Below the pieces are notes generated by a model, which made no database searches, was not told the DNA's origin, and saw nothing but the letters and a program-made list of their open reading frames with translations. Positions 61,977-64,000 of a stretch of 64,000 nt of DNA are shown piece by piece (position 1 is the first letter of the stretch; every line of letters starts with the position of its first letter). The position numbers and the translations under genes were made by a program. Origin of the DNA: SIG673 sp045638685 (GTDB taxonomy: Bacteria; Bacillota; Clostridia; Oscillospirales; CAG-272); NCBI GenBank assembly GCA_045638685.1, contig JAZUBT010000018.1, positions 1 through 64,000 of the forward strand. Direction: 5' to 3'.

Positions 61977-63423
61977 AAGCAGTGCAGGATATATTTGGTC
62001 CCTGCTTGAAAGATTTATGTCGCAGGGTGTAACCCTCATCGTTTCAATTGTTCTTGCAAGACTTTTAGATCCTTCCCATTACGGAACGGTTGCTATCGTT
62101 ACCATTTTCACCACCCTTGGCATTACGTTTGTTACCGCAGGCTTTGGAGCGGCGCTTGTACAGATGCAAAGCCCCGAAAAAGAGGATTACAACACGGCCT
62201 TTACGTTAAATCTTACCATTTCAATCGTGCTTTATGCGGTTCTCTATTTAACAGCTCCGGCAATCGCGGTGTTCTATGAAACACCGGAGCTGACAAAGGT
62301 GCTTCGCATAATGTCGCTACTTTTACCCATTTCCGCATTCAGTACCATCAAATATGCCTATCTGCAAAAGCAGTTCCAATTTAAGAAATACGCTATGGTT
62401 ACCTTGTGTGGCGGCATAGTCTCCGGAATCATCGGTATTGCAATGGCGCTGGCAGGGTTTGGCGTGTATGCGTTGGTGGCACAGTCCATGTCAAAATATT
62501 TAATCGACATGATAGTGCTGACCGTTGTGTGCCCCCTGAAAACACACATTGGCTTTTCTGCACAGCGCTGCAGAAAAATGTTTCCCTTTGCATCCCGTGT
62601 GTTCCTTTCTACGCTGGTTATGAATATCGAAAGCGACATTCGCGGACTGGTAATCGGAAAAAAATACACCTCAAGCGACCTCGCTTATTATAACAAGTCC
62701 GCCACCTTTCCGAAAATGATCGTTATGAATACCAACGGGGCGGTATCGAGAGTCCTGTTCCCAACCATTTCAGGTCATCAAAACGACCTTAATAAGGTGG
62801 TTGCAGTTGTCAGAAAAAACGTTGTTATGCAGTCGTTTCTAATCACTCCGCTGATAGTTGGACTTATGGCGGTGGCAAAGTCATTTATCCTAACACTGCT
62901 TGGCGAAGCTTGGGCGCCGGCAATCCCGTTTATGTATCTTATCTGTCTGACTTACCTCATGATGCCATATGAGAACACCTGCAAGGAGGCACTTCTCGGA
63001 ATAGGTAGGAGCGACCTTGTGTTTAAGGATATGCTCATAACCAAGACGGTTAGCCTCGCTACGATCATTTTAGCGGTTGTTTTCACAAACAGCGTTCATT
63101 TAATAGCTGTTGGCGGCATAGTGGCAACCGTTGTCAGCCTCGTTTTGTATTCAATTCAGATGAGAAAACATTTTAGTTATTATATTAAAGAGCAAATTCA
63201 GGATTTGGGCGGCGCGTACCTCTGCTGCTTAATTATGGGCGTGGCAACCTTCAGCATTAATTTCTTGAACCTGACACCCTTTATCACCCTGATTATTCAA
63301 ATAGCGTTTGGCATCGTACTGTACTGCGTTCTTGCAAAGCTGTTCCGCTTAAAGGCTTTTAACGATACTATTAAGATGATTACCAAAAGGAGAAAACAAA
63401 ATGTCCAAGACCAAAAAGCTTGA
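61963..63423 (+). CDS. wzx: Polysaccharide flippase (Wzx/WzxC-like, MOP superfamily)
   Basis: This 486-residue protein has about twelve to fourteen membrane helices and the N-terminal pattern SAGYIWSLLERFMSQGV followed by VLARLLDPSHYGTVAI, standard for PST-type flippases. It moves undecaprenyl-linked repeat units across the membrane to Wzy. It begins with TTG inside the epimerase gene and overlaps the next gene by 23 bases. Confidence 0.92.
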   Translation: MSKNKSSAGYIWSLLERFMSQGVTLIVSIVLARLLDPSHYGTVAIVTIFTTLGITFVTAGFGAALVQMQSPEKEDYNTAFTLNLTISIVLYAVLYLTAPAIAVFYETPELTKVLRIMSLLLPISAFSTIKYAYLQKQFQFKKYAMVTLCGGIVSGIIGIAMALAGFGVYALVAQSMSKYLIDMIVLTVVCPLKTHIGFSAQRCRKMFPFASRVFLSTLVMNIESDIRGLVIGKKYTSSDLAYYNKSATFPKMIVMNTNGAVSRVLFPTISGHQNDLNKVVAVVRKNVVMQSFLITPLIVGLMAVAKSFILTLLGEAWAPAIPFMYLICLTYLMMPYENTCKEALLGIGRSDLVFKDMLITKTVSLATIILAVVFTNSVHLIAVGGIVATVVSLVLYSIQMRKHFSYYIKEQIQDLGGAYLCCLIMGVATFSINFLNLTPFITLIIQIAFGIVLYCVLAKLFRLKAFNDTIKMITKRRKQNVQDQKA

Positions 63424-64000
63424 CGTTTGTTATGCGTCCAGCGACGAGTTTGCTATACATACCGGAATTTCGCTGCTGTCCCTGCTCGACAACAACCGTG
63501 GTATAATAGGCACCGCGTACATTCTGGATTACGGTATCCTCGAAAATAACAAACAAAACCTTACAGGCATTTGCCAAAAATACGGCGTATCCTGCACCTT
63601 CGTTCCGTCCAAGGAGATTTTGACAGAGCTTGGAGAGAAAACGGGAATAAAAAACTTCAGAAACAGCTATGCAACCTATTCCCGCGCATTTCTTGACAAG
63701 CTGCTTCCGGAAAACGTGGACAGAGTTCTGTATATTGACTCCGACACCGTGGCAAAGGGCAGCGTTGCAGAGCTTTGCGATTATGATATGACGGACAAGG
63801 TAGTCGTTGGCTGTGCATGCAGCGGCTTTTACGGAATCAGAAAGGATAAAAAGGATAGAGCTTCCGAACTGGATGTTTTGACAGGAAACACGCTATACAT
63901 TCAGTGCGGTGTAGTCATGTACTCTCTTGCAAACTGGAGAAAAGAGGGCTGTCACGAAATGATTATGAAGACAGCTCCCAAGCTTAAGGCTCTCCCGCTT
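63401..64000 (+). CDS. Glycosyltransferase family 8 (partial, C-terminus off the right edge)
   Basis: ATG at 63401 follows AAAAGGAGA and opens 200 codons to the window edge. LDVCYASSDEFAIHTGISLLSLL is the typical GT8 start, and VDRVLYIDSDTVAKG contains the DxD metal site. GT8 enzymes add galactose or glucose in retaining mode; the sugar here is unknown. It shows that the polysaccharide cluster continues beyond the window. Confidence 0.88.
   Translation, partial: MSKTKKLDVCYASSDEFAIHTGISLLSLLDNNRGIIGTAYILDYGILENNKQNLTGICQKYGVSCTFVPSKEILTELGEKTGIKNFRNSYATYSRAFLDKLLPENVDRVLYIDSDTVAKGSVAELCDYDMTDKVVVGCACSGFYGIRKDKKDRASELDVLTGNTLYIQCGVVMYSLANWRKEGCHEMIMKTAPKLKALPL

Noticed and set aside
1..64000. 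CRISPR arrays, tRNA or rRNA genes, insertion sequences, attachment sites
   Set aside because: No regular direct repeats, cloverleaf-type sequences, rRNA segments or transposase/integrase-like proteins were seen.

Overview
The window looks like chromosome from a spore-forming, low-to-medium-GC Firmicute of the class Clostridia. The sporulation genes spoVG, spoIIR and spoVFAB (dipicolinate synthase), T-box riboswitches, an HrcA/CIRCE heat-shock operon, rubrerythrin and the ABC and Pol Y/YolD gene types support this. No rRNA, tRNA, insertion sequence, prophage or CRISPR array was seen. Many promoters are near-perfect sigma-A sites (TTGACA, 16-18 bp, TATAAT), which makes transcription units easy to place.

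Layout. 1-10.5 kb holds two paralogous genes for an unusual HTH-cupin-acyl-CoA ligase fusion. One runs off the left edge on the minus strand and one is complete on the plus strand. Each sits behind its own T-box riboswitch, and the specifier codons read as GTA (Val) and ATC (Ile). Between them lie tcdA, murC, spoVG, a cysteine-rich protein and an M23 peptidase. 10.6-15.6 kb holds an isochorismatase-family hydrolase, a lipoprotein PPIase with C-terminal wall-binding-like repeats, dusB, an HD hydrolase and a stand-alone acyl carrier protein. 15.7-24.5 kb is a minus-strand operon for the whole shikimate pathway plus the Phe and Tyr branches: pheA, aroB, aroC, a fused aroE-aroK, aroQ, aroA, tyrA and DAHP synthase. 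It is preceded by a previously unannotated 54-codon leader peptide packed with Phe and Tyr codons and by an intrinsic terminator, so the operon looks controlled by ribosome-mediated attenuation.

24.6-34.5 kb holds a DMP19-like protein, spoVFAB, a lipid kinase, rubrerythrin, a radical SAM-lnt pair, a GNAT protein, spoIIR and a HIT protein. 34.6-38.3 kb is hrcA-grpE-dnaK behind a CIRCE operator. 38.6-50.4 kb carries a PAP2 phosphatase, lepA, hemW, two ABC exporters, a thioesterase, a Y-family polymerase with a YolD partner and an SDR enzyme. 50.6-64 kb is a plus-strand polysaccharide cluster with its own consensus promoter. It has PglD/PglC/PglA-like initiation genes, further glycosyltransferases, Wzy, CDP-glucose pathway genes rfbF and rfbG, a reductase, an RmlC-like epimerase, acyltransferases and Wzx, and it continues past the right edge.

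The strongest leads are the aromatic leader-peptide attenuator and the Val/Ile T-box pair. The T-box pair suggests that carboxylate-CoA ligases are switched on when valine or isoleucine is short, possibly to build these amino acids from branched-chain acids.
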